The notes beneath the pieces were generated by a model. The model saw nothing but the letters and a program-made list of their open reading frames with translations, was not told the origin of the DNA and ran no database searches. Positions 21,905 through 34,494 of a stretch of DNA of 64,000 nt are shown piece after piece. How positions within the stretch are numbered: the stretch's first letter is position 1; each line of letters starts with the position of its first letter. The position numbers and the translations under genes are program-made. Origin of the DNA: Rehmannia glutinosa (Eukaryota; Streptophyta; Magnoliopsida; Lamiales; Orobanchaceae). The DNA lies in the NCBI GenBank assembly GCA_016081115.2, contig CM071926.1:10367971-10431970 (forward strand), written 5' to 3'.

Positions 21905-22470
21905 CCCTGGTACAACCTGAAAAACCTCTGGTAACAACACTGATGAACTCCACCACGAACTTAGTCGAACACCGTATTCTTCGCCGAACACCTGCAAAAG
22001 AGGGGCTAGATGGTTACTCCGGTGTACCCACTCCGACGCTCAAGTCAGAGAGTATTCTAAAAAGAGGAGGGATATAACAAGTATGTTATAATATATGAAA
22101 AGTGAATAAGGGGTAAACAATACCTGAATGATGAGTATTTATAGAAAATATAATTGGGGTTTCGGTTTTCTAGGAAACAATTATAAGAAATCAATCAAAA
22201 TCGCTTATCAAATTTTATTTAATTAACACGTTTATGCCATGTCATCGTTAATCCCAAGCTCTTGAGTAAATAATAATCCCAAGATCATACAAGAATCTTC
22301 TAGAAGATGGGTCGTGAAGCTCATCAATACCCCTAACTCTACCAAGTAATAGCCCGTAAAATGATTATACCGAACCCAAGTATCCATCATGAGCTCGGTC
22401 TAATCTATGCCGAATCACCCCATATTTTCCCATACTCTTGACCTCATCTCTTTTATCTGTTTTTTCTTTT
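21905..22470. other. unclassified segment interrupting the LINE 3' UTR
   Basis: The T-rich LINE 3' UTR stops near 21905. LINE-like sequence (CCAGGGTGTTTTGGTTCTTC) seems to resume near 22476. Between them is a segment with ACTCCGACGCTCAAGTCAGA and a TATTTATAGAAAATATAA stretch, which looks like an LTR or promoter fragment read on the minus strand. I could not define termini or a target-site duplication. Confidence 0.35.
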
Positions 22471-22530
22471 TTCCAGGGTGTTTTGGTTCTTCTGGATCTC
22501 ACTTTATAATAATAATAATATATAATATAA

Positions 22531-23309
22531 AATAAGTGAAACAGGTAAATTTTTCCCGTCTGATGGAAAGTTGCTAATGGGTGCTTAACCTCTGGCTTTG
22601 ACTTCCCCCTTTTTTTATAAGGGTCTCATGCATGGTTGGCTCTTTAGAATGTTGGTTGTTCCCTTGGGGGAAAGTCTTTTTAAAAATCTGAATATGAGGT
22701 CTGCAGGATGCAATTGCATTTAAGGCTTTACCTTTATGCAAATTGCAACCCCCTCATTATTCTATTTAACTGTATTGTTCCACACATTTGTAAGGCCGTT
22801 AGACCTTATTCTTTGGGCTTGCCTAGAAAATAAATCATCCCATGTGGTGTTCGGATCAGTGTATGATTAAGGGATTCAGCCCATTCCAGCTTTGGACATG
22901 CATCCCTATGATTCTAATGCAGATGTCTGATTGGAATCAGCTTACATATATATAATCTATTAAAAAAATAAAAAACAAATGTCAAAGGTATTTGTAACTT
23001 GGAAAAATAATTGGGCTTTTTTTATAACTAAACCAAACCTCAGAGATCGTTTTTATAATTAGTCCTAACAATGATGTCCTACTAATTTGTGACGATCTTA
23101 GTAGAGTCAAAAACCAAATGCCTCGATGGGCGAATCCAATCCACCCGGTGTTAGGACCAGACTGGGATGAGATTTCATAAGCTGGAAAAGACTCGGACCT
23201 ATTTGGTCCAGCCATAGGCCCTAAATACTAGGCCACCCGACATTTTATATGTATTTTCAAAGCTTGGGCCGGGCATGTGCTCAAAAAATGGTGGCCTGAT
23301 GGAATTTGG
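22531..23309. other. unassigned intergenic sequence
   Basis: This lies between the LINE tail and the copia LTR at 23310. I see no protein motifs, RNA gene or repeat termini. It is one of the few stretches not clearly explained by a mobile element. Confidence 0.4.
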
Positions 23310-24179
23310 TGTTGGGTTCGCTATACCATATGACGTTTGCACAACGGGAATTTAATTTTTTTTATCTAATTAAAACAAGTGCATTCATCATAATAAACAC
23401 ACCCTCGTAGGTTCACGTAGTGATTGCAACGATCGACATTTTTTGTTATCATGCGAGAAAACAAATTTTGATTCGTAAATGACAAAATAAAATTACCCTC
23501 GCAGAGTCTTCTCCTTTTAGCGAAGATTGAGAGGGAATCAATCCCGCATTATGTGGCAATCACCAAAACTCTGTATGCTCACTAATATGGATTCAGACGC
23601 ATCCCCTCTAATCAAGTCCACCTTTCTTTTTCTCTAAAATTGGTTTGTTGTTAATCAAGGAAACAACCCTTATGTTTTTCTTATTAACCAAGTAGTAACC
23701 CATTATTACACAAGTGGATAGACCACTAATTAATGCCTTAATGGCATTAAAAACTGCCATGTACATTGGAAAAAGAAATTGTCGTGTATATAGTGGCAAG
23801 ATAACCATTATTTTTTGTTTCTCTCTTTTAAGTATATATATCATTATATCACACATATATAAATAAATCTTATTTATTTATTTATCTTCAATTATAGTGG
23901 ACTTCTACAATCAGGCATACTAGATTATGATATGGGTTTGGACTTTAAAGTCCAATTAATTAATTTAAATAATTAATTAATTAATACTCAAAGCCCAAAT
24001 TAATTAATCCAAATGATTAATTAATTCGTTCTATTTCTTTCGTTGAACCTTCTAATAAAATTAGAATTAATTAGATAATCGAATTATTTAATTAAATATT
24101 TAATTCAACTCGTTGAATTTATCAATTTCAAAATGTCAACAACCAAAATTATGTGACCCTTTTAGGTTCACAACTAACA
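23310..24179 (-). repeat. left (3') LTR of copia host element
   Basis: The first 450 bp align to 62856-63318, including AATTTAATTTTTTTTATCTA and GTTATCATGCGAGAAAA. The end at 24179 (TTCACAACTAACA) is inferred from the CA terminus and the near-inverse of the start, because the partner LTR is cut before that point. Confidence 0.65.
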
Positions 24180-24732
24180 CTAGCAGACAAGCTTATACCT
24201 TTTGTAACTTTTGAATAATAAATTAGTCTACTAATTAATCTTATTAATTGGTATACTTGAAATTAATTCTTTAATTTCAAGAACCTAAATTATGTAACAT
24301 CTAGAAAGTAGCATGGTTACCTAGTATTAGGTGAAATAACGAGTAAACATATTTCAATTGCAATTACATACATGTATGATCCTTTCGACAACTAATTTCC
24401 AAATTATATCTTGGGCATGGATTTATCAAAATCCAGTTGATTTAATAGTTTGTGATTCCATTTCAAGTTCTAGTGATTCTTTTATGAATCGGATCATCGT
24501 GTCTTGCCAAGGTCTTTGAATCACAAACTATGAAAACACGAAAATTTTCTTGTCAAAAGACATGTGATGAATTATATGTTGGCCACGCATGTGCCTCCAT
24601 ATATATCGGTGCAATATCCAAAATAGTCCTTTGTGGTTGTCAAGCAATCAAAAGATAAATCAAAGTATTGCATGGTAGACACAAGACTATTACTTGTGCC
24701 TCAAGTACGAGGATTTATCATGTATTATTCTT
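24180..24732 (-). other. 3' untranslated region of copia host, left piece
   Basis: Non-coding AT-rich sequence between the inferred LTR end and the Sirevirus insertion. The remainder of the same UTR continues at 38759-39011. Confidence 0.5.
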
Positions 24733-26274
24733 TGTAGGTCCCAAGGGTGTAAGTGTAAGGTTTAGAAGGGGTTGAATAAACCTTACCAAATTTTCGATTT
24801 AGTCCTTTTAAAAATTCGAGTTGATACTACACACAGAATGTCCTTGAAGGATACAATTTAGTCACTCAAGAGAGTTAATCTCTCAACATGCACTCAATCG
24901 AGCCGTTGATGAAGTAACTCACCGTTGGCTCTAAATTAACTTGACCGTGATTTTGTTTTTTGGAAGACTTAACACCCTTAAGTTTGATTGAGCAAGAATT
25001 TAGTGCTTGGTTTAGTACTTATAAGTTATTAAGTGGATAGCAAATTTATCGTGATATAAGCGATTAAAAATGCAAGAATTAAAGTCTTTGAAATGTAAAT
25101 GACACAATGAAATTTTTATAGAGGTTCAAGATGGGGTAATTCTTCTACTCTTCTCTTCTCCAACTCCCGGAGGAATCCACTAGGTAATGATCGCTTTTAC
25201 AAAGTGGTAACAGTCCGGATACAAGTCTTGATCACACAACCGACTTGATCCTTTGGGACTCGGTCCGAGACGCCTTGATCACTCACCGGGCTTCTCGTGC
25301 GACTCGGCTTCTTCACAGGCGCTGTCTTGCTACTCTGACTCACTTGCTCAAGCTCTTTGGATTTGATCACGAAGCCCTCCAAAAGCTTAAGACTTGCTCA
25401 ACCTTGAACCTTCCTACAATCCTTCCCCGGAATGTAGACCCCTTGTTTTCGTATTTTCCTCTTCAACCGATTGAAGTTATCTTTCCTTCACAGGTGAGTG
25501 TTGGATTGATGTTCTTCGTAATTTAGGCTTGAGGATTGAGGATATTTCGGTTTTTCTAATATGCTTGTATATCTCACATATGTGTCATATATATATCTCT
25601 CAATCAAACTCCTCGGCCTTTTATAGTGAACTTTCAAAAATTTGCCCGTTGAAGAGATATGCTTATTTTTGAAAGTCACTTTCATCGTTGGCTTGTCTTG
25701 TTGCGCTTCTTGGAATTGCCATTTCCTCGTATGAATTGTTCTTTCACCTTTTCGTAGTTCGACACGGTGTAGTGCTTCCTATTGGTTCATTCCTTTTGCA
25801 CGCTTCGGGATCGAGCACTCAGAAAAAGTGGTATGGAGATATTACTTGTTTAAGTAATTCTCTTGATTTAAAATGCAACGGTTCTTTTACGATTATCTCG
25901 ACTTGACCGCATTTCCTTGCTTTCCCCAGGTGACTTAGAGTCACTTCCAATCATTGGATGACTCTTCTCACACTTCAACTTGAGACTTGGCTTTTCTTGA
26001 GTTGACTTGATGATGTTCCACTCACCAGTTTGTATCTCACCGCTTCTATAGTAGAGTACTGTCTACTCTTCTTTGCCATACTCAAATACTGTCTCTCACT
26101 GAGTCTTCCTTCAAGTCTTCATTGTCTTCTTGCATGTTAGGGCGTGAGTCGACTTAACTCATCTTGGCCACTCTATTTATTACAATGCATTTTACAACAA
26201 GAATTGGGGTGCCAACTTTCTATTCTAAGTTTTACATGGCATTCATCAAAATCTAAACACTAAAATTCCTAACA
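24733..26274 (-). repeat. left (3') LTR of Sirevirus
   Basis: This 1542-bp LTR is paired with 37223-38758. It contains a minus-strand TATA box at 25617-25626. Disagreements with the partner cluster at CAG/CTG words. Confidence 0.92.
25617..25626 (-). promoter_or_regulatory. TATA box of Sirevirus, left LTR
   Basis: The minus strand reads CTATAAAAGG. The counterpart in the right LTR is at 38110-38119. Confidence 0.7.
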
Positions 26275-26276
26275 AT

Positions 26277-26297
26277 TTCCCCTTTTTGATGATGCCA
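26277..26297 (-). promoter_or_regulatory. polypurine tract of Sirevirus
   Basis: The minus strand reads GGCATCATCAAAAAGGGGAA, directly before the 3' LTR. This is the conserved Sirevirus tract. Confidence 0.85.
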
Positions 26298-26539
26298 AAA
26301 CTTAAACCATTCAAAAATGCAAATAACAAAGATACATACAGATAGTGTATTGACATAGAATGTATGCGCAGAATCAATCTTTTTATTGATCATATCATTC
26401 TTGTACTTTTTACACAAATCAAGTTTTACAAGGTGTATCGAGTTCATATTTGCCTACACAGAAAATAAAGAATTTACAGACTTTATTACGTAAGACTTAC
26501 ATTTTATGTATTTACATAGTGAAATACACGAAGGGTTGG

Positions 26540-29500
26540 ACAAAGAACACTTCATCTCCTTCGCTTGTCTCCTTCTTTCATCTTGTTCAAGATCTTCTTC
26601 TCTTCTTCTCTTTTTCTCGTCATCACCGCTTTGCCTTCTTTTTCTTTTCATATGCCTTCCTGGCAGCTTTCATCTTTTCTTAATCTTTCCTGTCTCTCCC
26701 GCCATAGCCGAGTTTGTCTCTTGTTTTCTTCTTCTATTCTTTTTGCATACTCGGCGTTAGTTTTAGCCACTCGCAAATTTGCCACTTGGTCAAGCCCACC
26801 CAAAGAGATCCCTCCTTTCTTTCCTGGATCTACGTATTCAATATTCTTGGGCGGAGCCTAGGTCCAAGCTTCTTCCTCCACTATCGCTTCTTCCTCTACC
26901 TCTGGGCGTATCTTCTGTCTTTGGGGTCTTCTTCTTCCCAGTGAGTGACTAGCGAGTGACCAGCAGAGTGATCGCCGGTAGTCTGCCGCCGTCGCCTTCT
27001 TCACATAATGTGAGACCCTTTTCCCAAGATAAGTCCCAAGCTTGAGCCATGGACATATTTGCAAAATATCCCTCGATTCGAGCGTTTTAAATTCATCAAC
27101 TGATCGTGGCTCTGTCCCGACATCCGAGATGGCATAGGTGTCTCTGTCTCTTTGGAATGCCTCCGTGTTCTTTCAAGATGTTCATGACCGGGCATCCATT
27201 CTTCCTTCCACTTCCTTCATCCCCGCTTCAATTATTTTTCTCTTTTCACCATAGATACAAAGTGTTGGAGTGGCGAGAGTCACGGAGTTTGCTTTGCTTA
27301 TAATGTCACCGTGATGACAGACCCCCGTTGAGGGTTTGTGCAATCATCAAGGTCATATCTTTTGATCCTTCCCCTCAACAGATTTTCCTTTCTTTTGTTT
27401 CAAAATTTCCTCACCGATTTTCCCTTCTCACCGCTTTCTTTCTTTTTCAAATTTTCAGATTTTGTTGCTTTAAGGTATTCCTCTTCCCCCTTTTTGGCAT
27501 CATCAAAGGATAGAGGAACCCTGGGAACATCCGGCAAGCATGAAGTCGAGCTCGCGGATAGTCGAAGTTCTGCTTCAAGTCCGGCTGCATTGTAAGCGAC
27601 GGAATTCGGATCGAGTAGCGTTGGACTCTTTGAAATCGCTTCATCTCACCATGAGAAGGCTGAATTTTCTAGTCATGTGTTCTTCCAAACGCTGTAGATC
27701 ATTCGTATTTTGCTCACGCAAAGAGCTTTATCTCGGCAAAGATGAGCTTCATGCATGTGCTCAATATGTTCTCTCACTTCGTTTTTGCATCGATTTTCGA
27801 CTCTCCACACTAGCGAGCTTTGTTGAACAATGTCCTGAAGTATCTTACTTGTTCCACACGCATTGTTTGTCGTCATTGCCACCATTCCCGATTCGATCAT
27901 GCCTCTCAAGTCGGTAAAGGGTGGCATCTCTCGTTGTCCAACGCATATCCAAAGAGGCCTCGATGCCTCTCCATCCGTTCAACCTCGGAAATAGTGCCTT
28001 GAACACTTCTCGAACTTCACCGATTCTTCACATTGCGGTGATGGCCATACAAAGATCAAAGTCATAAGCGGTGAACAATGGTATCCAAGAGAAAACGGAG
28101 CTCGGTCCGTGATAGCGTGCGCGTTCATTCTCTCGACTCTTCATGGAGTTCGGTACCTCCAGGGAAAACGGAAAAGATTCTACAAAAGATTCATCACCGC
28201 CAATCGGGATCTGCTTCAATGATGAGCGATGCGCGTGAAGTTCTTTTTGGGAATCGATCTGCTGCACTTGAGGAGCCCGTGTAGTGGTCTCTTGTTCACG
28301 GGTCTTGTTGTGAAGTGGACCCGACTTGCTGAGCCTCGGTGTCTCAACAACTTCGTTGGTCTCAAATGATTTTTCCATTTGAGTAGACTTGTCCTCGGCC
28401 TTATCGAAGCGTCATCGGATGATGATGAGATTTCCATTGGTGGCTCATCATCAAAGTTAAAGGTTTGACGAGTAGTCTTGGGATCGAGACTTGCTCGCTT
28501 GGAACATCCGCAACGAGTCTTTTGGATTTGCACGGGGGATGACTCGACTTTTCTTCTTTTCGCTTCGATCCCGGAGAGATGTGACATCGTGGATTATCCT
28601 GGGAATCATGAAGTGCGCTTATCTCCTTCTCGGATGGGTCGATGATAGCGGGAGGGATGTTCTCGACTTCGGTTACCTTACCCCGGAAGTCTCAACCTCC
28701 CGTGGGCCTTCATTACCTCCAACAGTCTCTCTGCAATGGCGAGGCCTTGGTCCTCCCTTTCGACGAAATGTCACTGTCTTAGGGTCTTCTGCGGTGGTGG
28801 CATCCATTGAGTCTCAACCCCATGGATTGCACTTTCATCGCCTGTGTTAACTCCCGTGGCGTTCCATCTCAGGCTCGATCGCCTCGGCGCGTCATTATTA
28901 CCTTCGCGAGTTGGCGACACTTCACCTCGAGACAGGCAGTCTCAATCGCCGAGCTTCGTTGATGACAACTTGCTGTTCTTCTTGTGTTTGTATTTTCTCT
29001 ACTTCGCCTCCTTGATTCGTTGTGGAGTCATCTGCGCAGATCCTCCGACCTTGCTGCAGGTGGAGGAGTTTCCCCGGAGCACCACCGAGTGACTTGAATG
29101 GGGTTACTCGGCTCCAAACTCCTGGCTCAAGCTTCGATTGATTGTTCACCATTGGGGCAGGTGGTAACACACCTTCAATAGGGGTTGGCTCGACCGGGTC
29201 CCCACTATCCCGCCATCGCCATGTCCCTTATTGCCTTCTTCCGAGTGAGTGGGGGAAGTGGTAGCGGAACAACAACGGGGCGATTTGGACGGTTTGAACC
29301 ACTCCCATTGATCAATTTCCACCGTGTTCGAGGACTCTCCCGGTCCTCCATCAATCTTTGCTCGTGGAGGATTCTTGATTCGTGCAATGCTTGCTGCATT
29401 TGCAACTCTTCTCGTGGGCGAAATTCTCCGATCCTCATCACCGCCCGAGAAGACATCAAGGAGAGGATGTGTGTGTTACGTGGTGCCGAGATAGGGGCGG

Positions 29501-31070
29501 ATGCTTGCCTTTTCACGTGCCTCGGCTTCCTCGACTTGCTTTTCTCTCTCATTTTCCTTGTAAATCTGCAGGATATCTAAGCGCTTGTCTTCATCAAGTC
29601 TTTGAGGGCACAATTTTTAGTCCAAGGAAATTTAGCGCCTTCTCTTCTTCTTCTTCTATAAACTCGTGGCCATTGGAACTGTTCCTTGACTTACTCAACT
29701 TCCATTTCCTCCACACACGCAGACGATTTTGGATGTCCGGTAAGGTGGAGATAGGATCATTACATCACTATCCGCTCTAGCGAGGTTCTTCTTGTGCTTC
29801 ACTGTGTGAATTACGATTGTTTCTTCTTGTTGCCTCACGACGCTTCTTCAATGAGACTTGGCTGTTTCATCAATTACATTTGGAGACTCTACTTCTCCAA
29901 AGTAGTCTCCTAGATCTTCTCTAGCCGAGTAATCGACTCACCGGGTTTCTCCAGATTGATCGCTTGATGATTCTTCTTCGTCTCCTAGTTTGTACTGAGG
30001 AATTTCTGTTCGAGACGGTGTCCTCTCGAGTCTTGGGCGGGTGGGGCCGGTCTTTGGTGTCTTTTTCTCGAGGAGCAGCGGCGTCGTGGCTTCTCGGTTC
30101 TCCTCTTTTTGACGATCGGAGAAGGTATTTGTGAGTCCTTTTCGACCACCGCCTGCAGGGCAGGAGACACGGTACCGCAGTGGGCAGGGAGCATGTTTGG
30201 TTTTCTTTGCACGCAGGGGCAGCAGATCTTCTTAGTAGTTTGGGGGCGCTCTCTTCTTGGGTGGAGAGGAAAGCAACAGATCTTGGTGGTCACCGATTCC
30301 CCCTCACCGGTGTCGCCTCTCTTGGCGTAAGCTCTCTTTTGTGCGCCGAGAGGTTTGCTCAACATCCTCTTGTTAACATGGAATGCCTTCCCATGTCTAA
30401 GAGGGACTCCTTTCACCTCCATTAGCCGCCAATCACTAGGCCATATCCTAGGGATCCTCCAAATGTGCCATCTTCTTTGAAGGATTTGTTCCCCACGTTC
30501 GGGCAGAGTCTCGGCAGACAAACTCACCTTGATTTTATCTTCTTTTCTTCGATGATTGCAGCCATTGCAATCGCTTTTTTTTTTGATGATTGGTCAAAGT
30601 CGCCAAACTTGATGTCGATACATTTGGCAACGATGTCCAACACTTGTGATAATCCTCCTTCAAAGCTCTCTTGTTTGTCAGATATACTATTTTATCAAAG
30701 AAAAGTCGCTTGGCTATTTCTTTCCAAGCATCGGCCAGGTTTACATCAGCCGTTAATCTCGATGCTCCTTCTCTTGGTGAGTGGCAAAGGGTCGGCCAAA
30801 TCTCGCGAGAGATAGTCACCGCTTTCCGTGAATGATGACTTGATTCTTTCATCGTGAATCTCAATTCACGTAGAATTGTGCGACCTCCTCCACATATGTC
30901 ATCGGGTATTCTAACGTCAGAAACGGTTTCAGACCGGACGTTTCTAACTTTTCAGCGATTTTCTTCACTAGGGTGTCGTCGGACCCCTGTTTCATCATTC
31001 CGTCGAAATCCACCGTAGAGCCGGTGTGGATTTGCTTTCCTAACTTGGTAAAGTCATAAGTTGGTGCCAT
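26540..31070 (-). pseudogene. Sirevirus envelope-position reading frame, broken into many pieces
   Basis: The minus-strand start at 31070 reads MAPTYDFTKLGKQIHTG and continues KIAEKLETSGLKPFLTLEYP and YVEEVAQFYVN. Next, in another frame, come LADAWKEIAKRLFFDKIVYL and ALKEDYHKCWTSL. Later pieces are Ser/Pro/Arg-rich (30527-29985, 28587-28028). Towards the end there are Lys/Glu/Arg-rich coiled-coil-like frames (27064-26858, 26651-26540). In Sireviruses this position holds the so-called envelope-like ORF, whose function is unproven. I see no signal peptide or clear membrane segment here. Many frameshifts are present, some possibly technical. Confidence 0.6.
27485..27508 (-). promoter_or_regulatory. 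internal polypurine-tract copy of Sirevirus
   Basis: The minus strand reads TTTGATGATGCCAAAAAGGG, nearly the same as the tract at 26277-26297. Repeated tracts upstream of the 3' LTR are a Sirevirus feature. Confidence 0.7.
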
Positions 31071-31620
31071 TTTTCAGGATTATATCGAAGAAAAACTCAG
31101 AAATTGACTTGAAGATAGATAGGGTTTCGAGAGAATTTTGCCTTTGCTTTTGAGAGAAAGAAATGAACAGTTTTTAGAAGTGTGAGAGAGAAAACGGACG
31201 AAAATGGTTTAAATATGGTTTATGAAAGGACGTGCGGGTGGTTTTTTGAAATGTGATCGAAATCAACGGCTTAGATTTTGCACGCCTATTTAGCATTTCA
31301 TGTCTCGTATTTAATGCGGCAGCATTTATATCCAATCATAAGCTTGGTGTGCAGCTTTATGTCTGTACACATCATCATTATGCTGACGTATTTCTTAAAA
31401 CATTCCCGCTTAGTCAAAACGACTGCGTTTTTGTCATTTTGCTCATAAGTGACTCAAACTTATCCCTTAGTCGATTTAACTCTACTTCTCACAGTTCTCT
31501 TAGTGACTTTCAATATCACCGACTTCGGTGTAATTGTTTTTCCGATACATACATGATTTCGAAATGATTTACATTTTCACTCTTTTTCACCCCTTTTCCC
31601 TTCCATTTCTCTTCTTTGAT
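31071..31620 (-). other. spacer between Sirevirus pol and envelope-position region
   Basis: No motifs on either strand. It would be the leader of the downstream reading frame if that were expressed separately. Confidence 0.4.
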
Positions 31621-32210
31621 TCGTCTGAGTGTCACCACCAATTAACCCCAACTCATGTTTGAGTTCTTCAAATCTTGACTCACATAATGGTTTTGTGAAG
31701 ATGTCGGCTAGTTGTTTATCGGTTGAAATATATTCCAGGATGATATCCTTCTTTTCAACATGATCTCTTATGAAGTGATATCGACATCAATATGCTTTGT
31801 TCTTGAATGCAACACAGATTTTGAGTAATTGCAATTGCACTTGTGTTATCACACATGATTGGAATCTCTTTTTCCTCAATTTCATAGTCTCTCACCACTT
31901 TGTCTCATCCATAGGACTTGGGCACAACACGCCTGCAGCCTATGTATTCTCGCCTCACCGTGGAGGTGGCTATTGAGTTTTGCTTCTTGCTAAACCAGAA
32001 ATCGATATGTTTCTAGCATTTGACATGTGCCTCAAGTGCTCTTCTGTCCACTCTGCATCCAAAGATAGTCGAATCAATAGCCAATTAGCTTGAATCCACC
32101 TTCCTTTGATACCATAGGCCTGCTTCTTGGCTTCCTTTCAAGTATCTCAATATTCTCTTAGCCGTCATATGACTCTCTTTTGGAGCAGATTGAAATCTTG
32201 CACATACACC
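31621..32210 (-). pseudogene. Sirevirus RNase H domain, degenerate
   Basis: Minus-strand translation near 31770-31640 gives HLIRDHVEKKDIILEYIST, then KQLADIFTKPLCESRFEDL, the conserved C-terminal block of copia RNase H. Upstream parts carry stops. The domain degrades RNA in the RNA-DNA hybrid during reverse transcription. Confidence 0.7.
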
Positions 32211-33130
32211 TACAACATAGGTGATGTCCGCCTTCTTTGTGAGATAGAGCAATGATCCAATAAGTGCTCAGATCTTGTTTGATCTACAGCTTGCCATCCG
32301 CATCCATGTCCATTTTGATGATGTGTCATTGGTATTTTTACGTAAGACTTCTCTTCCATACCAAACTTCTTCATTAAATCTCTGTGTACTTTGTTTGACT
32401 TATGAAGGTTCCATCCTTCACTTGTTTCACTTGAGTCCAAGGAAGAATGTCGGCTCTCCCATCATGCTCATTTCAAATTTACTTTGCATGAGGTTTGAAA
32501 ATTTTTCACACAGACTTTTTGTTTGTGGAACCAAAAATGATGTCATCCACATAAATTTGAACAAGCAAAGATACTCTTTTTGTCTTTGAATTCTGAAAAG
32601 TGTTCTATCTACTTTTCCTTTTGTGAATCCATTTTTGGTTAGGAATTGTGACAAAGTGTCATACCACGCTCCGGGTGCCTGTTTCAATCCATATAGAGCC
32701 TTCTTGAGTTTGTATACCTTGTCTCCAAGAGTCTTCTGCTCAAATCCTCGGAGGTTGTTCAACATACACTTCTTCTTCCAATACACCATTTAGAATGCAC
32801 TTTTACATCCATCGATATACAATGAAATTCTTGTGAGTCGCATAGGCAAGAAACATCCTTATAGCTTCCAATCTTGCTACAGGGGCAAATGTTTCATCAA
32901 AATCTATCCCTTCTTCTTGGCAATATCCTTTGGCTACTAGTCTTGCATTGTTTCTTACCACGTAACCTTCCTCGTTCATCTTATTTCGAACACCCATTTG
33001 GTGCCAATCACATTTTGATGTATGGGTCTTTGCACTAATTCCCACACTTTATTTCTTTCAAACTCGATTCACTCTTCTTGCATAGCTTGAATCCAATGTG
33101 TGTCATCCAATGCTTGTGACATGTCTTTGG
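32211..33130 (-). pseudogene. Sirevirus reverse transcriptase, frameshifted
   Basis: Minus-strand pieces are ARLVAKGYCQEEGIDFDETF and PVARLEAIRMFLAYA (33045-32803), VYKLKKALYGLKQAPGAWYD (32789-32427), and in another frame QIYVDDIIFGST. The catalytic YVDD is intact at 32553-32542. Then follow EMSMMGEPTFFLGLK and DLMKKFGMEEKSYVKIPM. Motif order is complete for a copia RT, but at least two frame changes are present. Confidence 0.85.
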
Positions 33131-34480
33131 GCTCTATTTAGATGAAGCAAGTGAACATAGCTTCTTGTTGAGTTCGATCTTGTTTTGACACCTTCTCTTA
33201 TATCTCCAATGACAAGTTCGTGGATGATTTTTCACCATCTTACATCGAGTTGAGTAAGTTAGTTGGATTCATCTACTTGCACTTGTTCTTTGTGGGTCGC
33301 TTTCTCGTAGTCACTTAGCCGCAAATTCTCCAAATTTTTGAGATTCAAAGAATCTTATCTTCTTCTCAATTGATAATTCCAAATCCTTGAGCAAAGATAG
33401 GATTCTTCTCGTATGGTTGGATGATTCAAATCGGTCACCGACTCTTCAATGTCTTCTCCATTTACATTTGCTCATCGAATACCACATGAATGGATTCTTC
33501 CGTAACCATAGTTCTTTTGTTTAGTATCCTCGTAGGCCTTGCTTTCACCGAGTATCCTAAGAAGATACCTTCATCGCCTTTTAGCATCAAAAGCCTTTAG
33601 GTTGTCTTTGCCATTGTGGTGGATGAAGCATTTACATCCAAATATTCTCAAGTATGCAACATTTGGTTTTCTTCCATCCGGATCTCATAGGAGTCTTTGT
33701 CACCGCTATTTATCATACATCTATTTTGGGTGTAGCAAGTCGTGTTGATTGCTTCACCCAAAATCTTTTTGTAACCCCGCTTCAGCCTAACATGGTCCTC
33801 GCCGCTTTTTTCTTTGAGGGTTCTATTCTTCTTTCTCGCAACTCCATTCTCATTGTGGAGTCCTTTGCTGATAGTTCATGACCAATACCATTCTCAATAC
33901 AATATCGAGTTATTATTCCATTGACAAACTCGGTTCCTGCTGTCGATCTTATTTTGATAATGGTTTGACCCTTCTCGCTTTTGAATCCTCTTCATCACCA
34001 GTGGTAGTTTTTGTAGAGTTTCTTTCTTCTTACACATGAATATTGTCCATGTATATCTTGAATAGTCATCTACTACCACCAAGGTGTATTTCTTTCCACT
34101 TATCTTTGGCCGGTTCCATCGGGCCAAATAGATCCATATGAAGCGATGCAATATTCTTGTTGAGGATGGGCATGTCTTTTCTTTGAATGACGACTTGATT
34201 TGTTTTCCCTTCGACATCGTCACATATACTCTCCTTTTTGTATACTCGAGTCAGTAATCCTTCCACAAGATGACTTCTTGCCGACCTTGTTAATTGTTTT
34301 GAAATTCAGTGACTCGGCTTTTTGCCACAAACTTGATTCGATGTGCTCTTTGCTAGTAGATGCATCGGGTGTTGCGGTTGACCAATCCACTACATACATA
34401 TTTTTCTGTCTACATCCTTGCAAAGACAACTTCATTTGATTCAATATCTTTGATTTGGCATATTCCCATGTTGAATCCAA
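33131..34480 (-). pseudogene. Sirevirus integrase, degenerate
   Basis: Minus-strand pieces include VYLVDWST-like sequence and HIESSLWQKAESLNFKTIN (zinc-binding region, about 34440-34280). A core fragment follows with KKYTLVVVDDYSRYTWTIFM (about 34130-34040). The region to 33131 contains further core and C-terminal remnants in several frames. It would insert the cDNA into the genome. Confidence 0.7.
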
Positions 34481-34494
34481 CATTGTAGCCCTTA

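Larger units (their letters stand above)
16496..22530 (+). mobile_element. plant LINE (non-LTR retrotransposon), 5'-cut and degenerate
   Basis: In order on the plus strand are a degenerate ORF1 with zinc knuckle, an apurinic endonuclease, a reverse transcriptase with FADD, and a Cys/His zinc-binding domain after the RT. This is the L1-type order in plants. The left end is interrupted by the Athila LTR. A hAT MITE splits it at 20505-21158, and an unclassified segment lies at about 21905-22470. The 3' end is inferred from a (TAA)n-like tail near 22508 and is uncertain. Confidence 0.75.

Noticed and set aside
22531..23309. Possible host gene or 3' UTR
   Set aside because: No open frame with recognisable motifs, no clear splice or polyadenylation pattern. 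Left as unassigned.
24728..24737. A 5-bp duplication around the Sirevirus
   Set aside because: The flanks TTCTT and ATTGC do not match, so no duplication was claimed.
26450..30830. Many plus-strand open frames of 60-130 codons
   Set aside because: They overlap the minus-strand Sirevirus region, have biased Ser/Leu/Phe or Arg composition expected of antisense frames, and show no family motifs.
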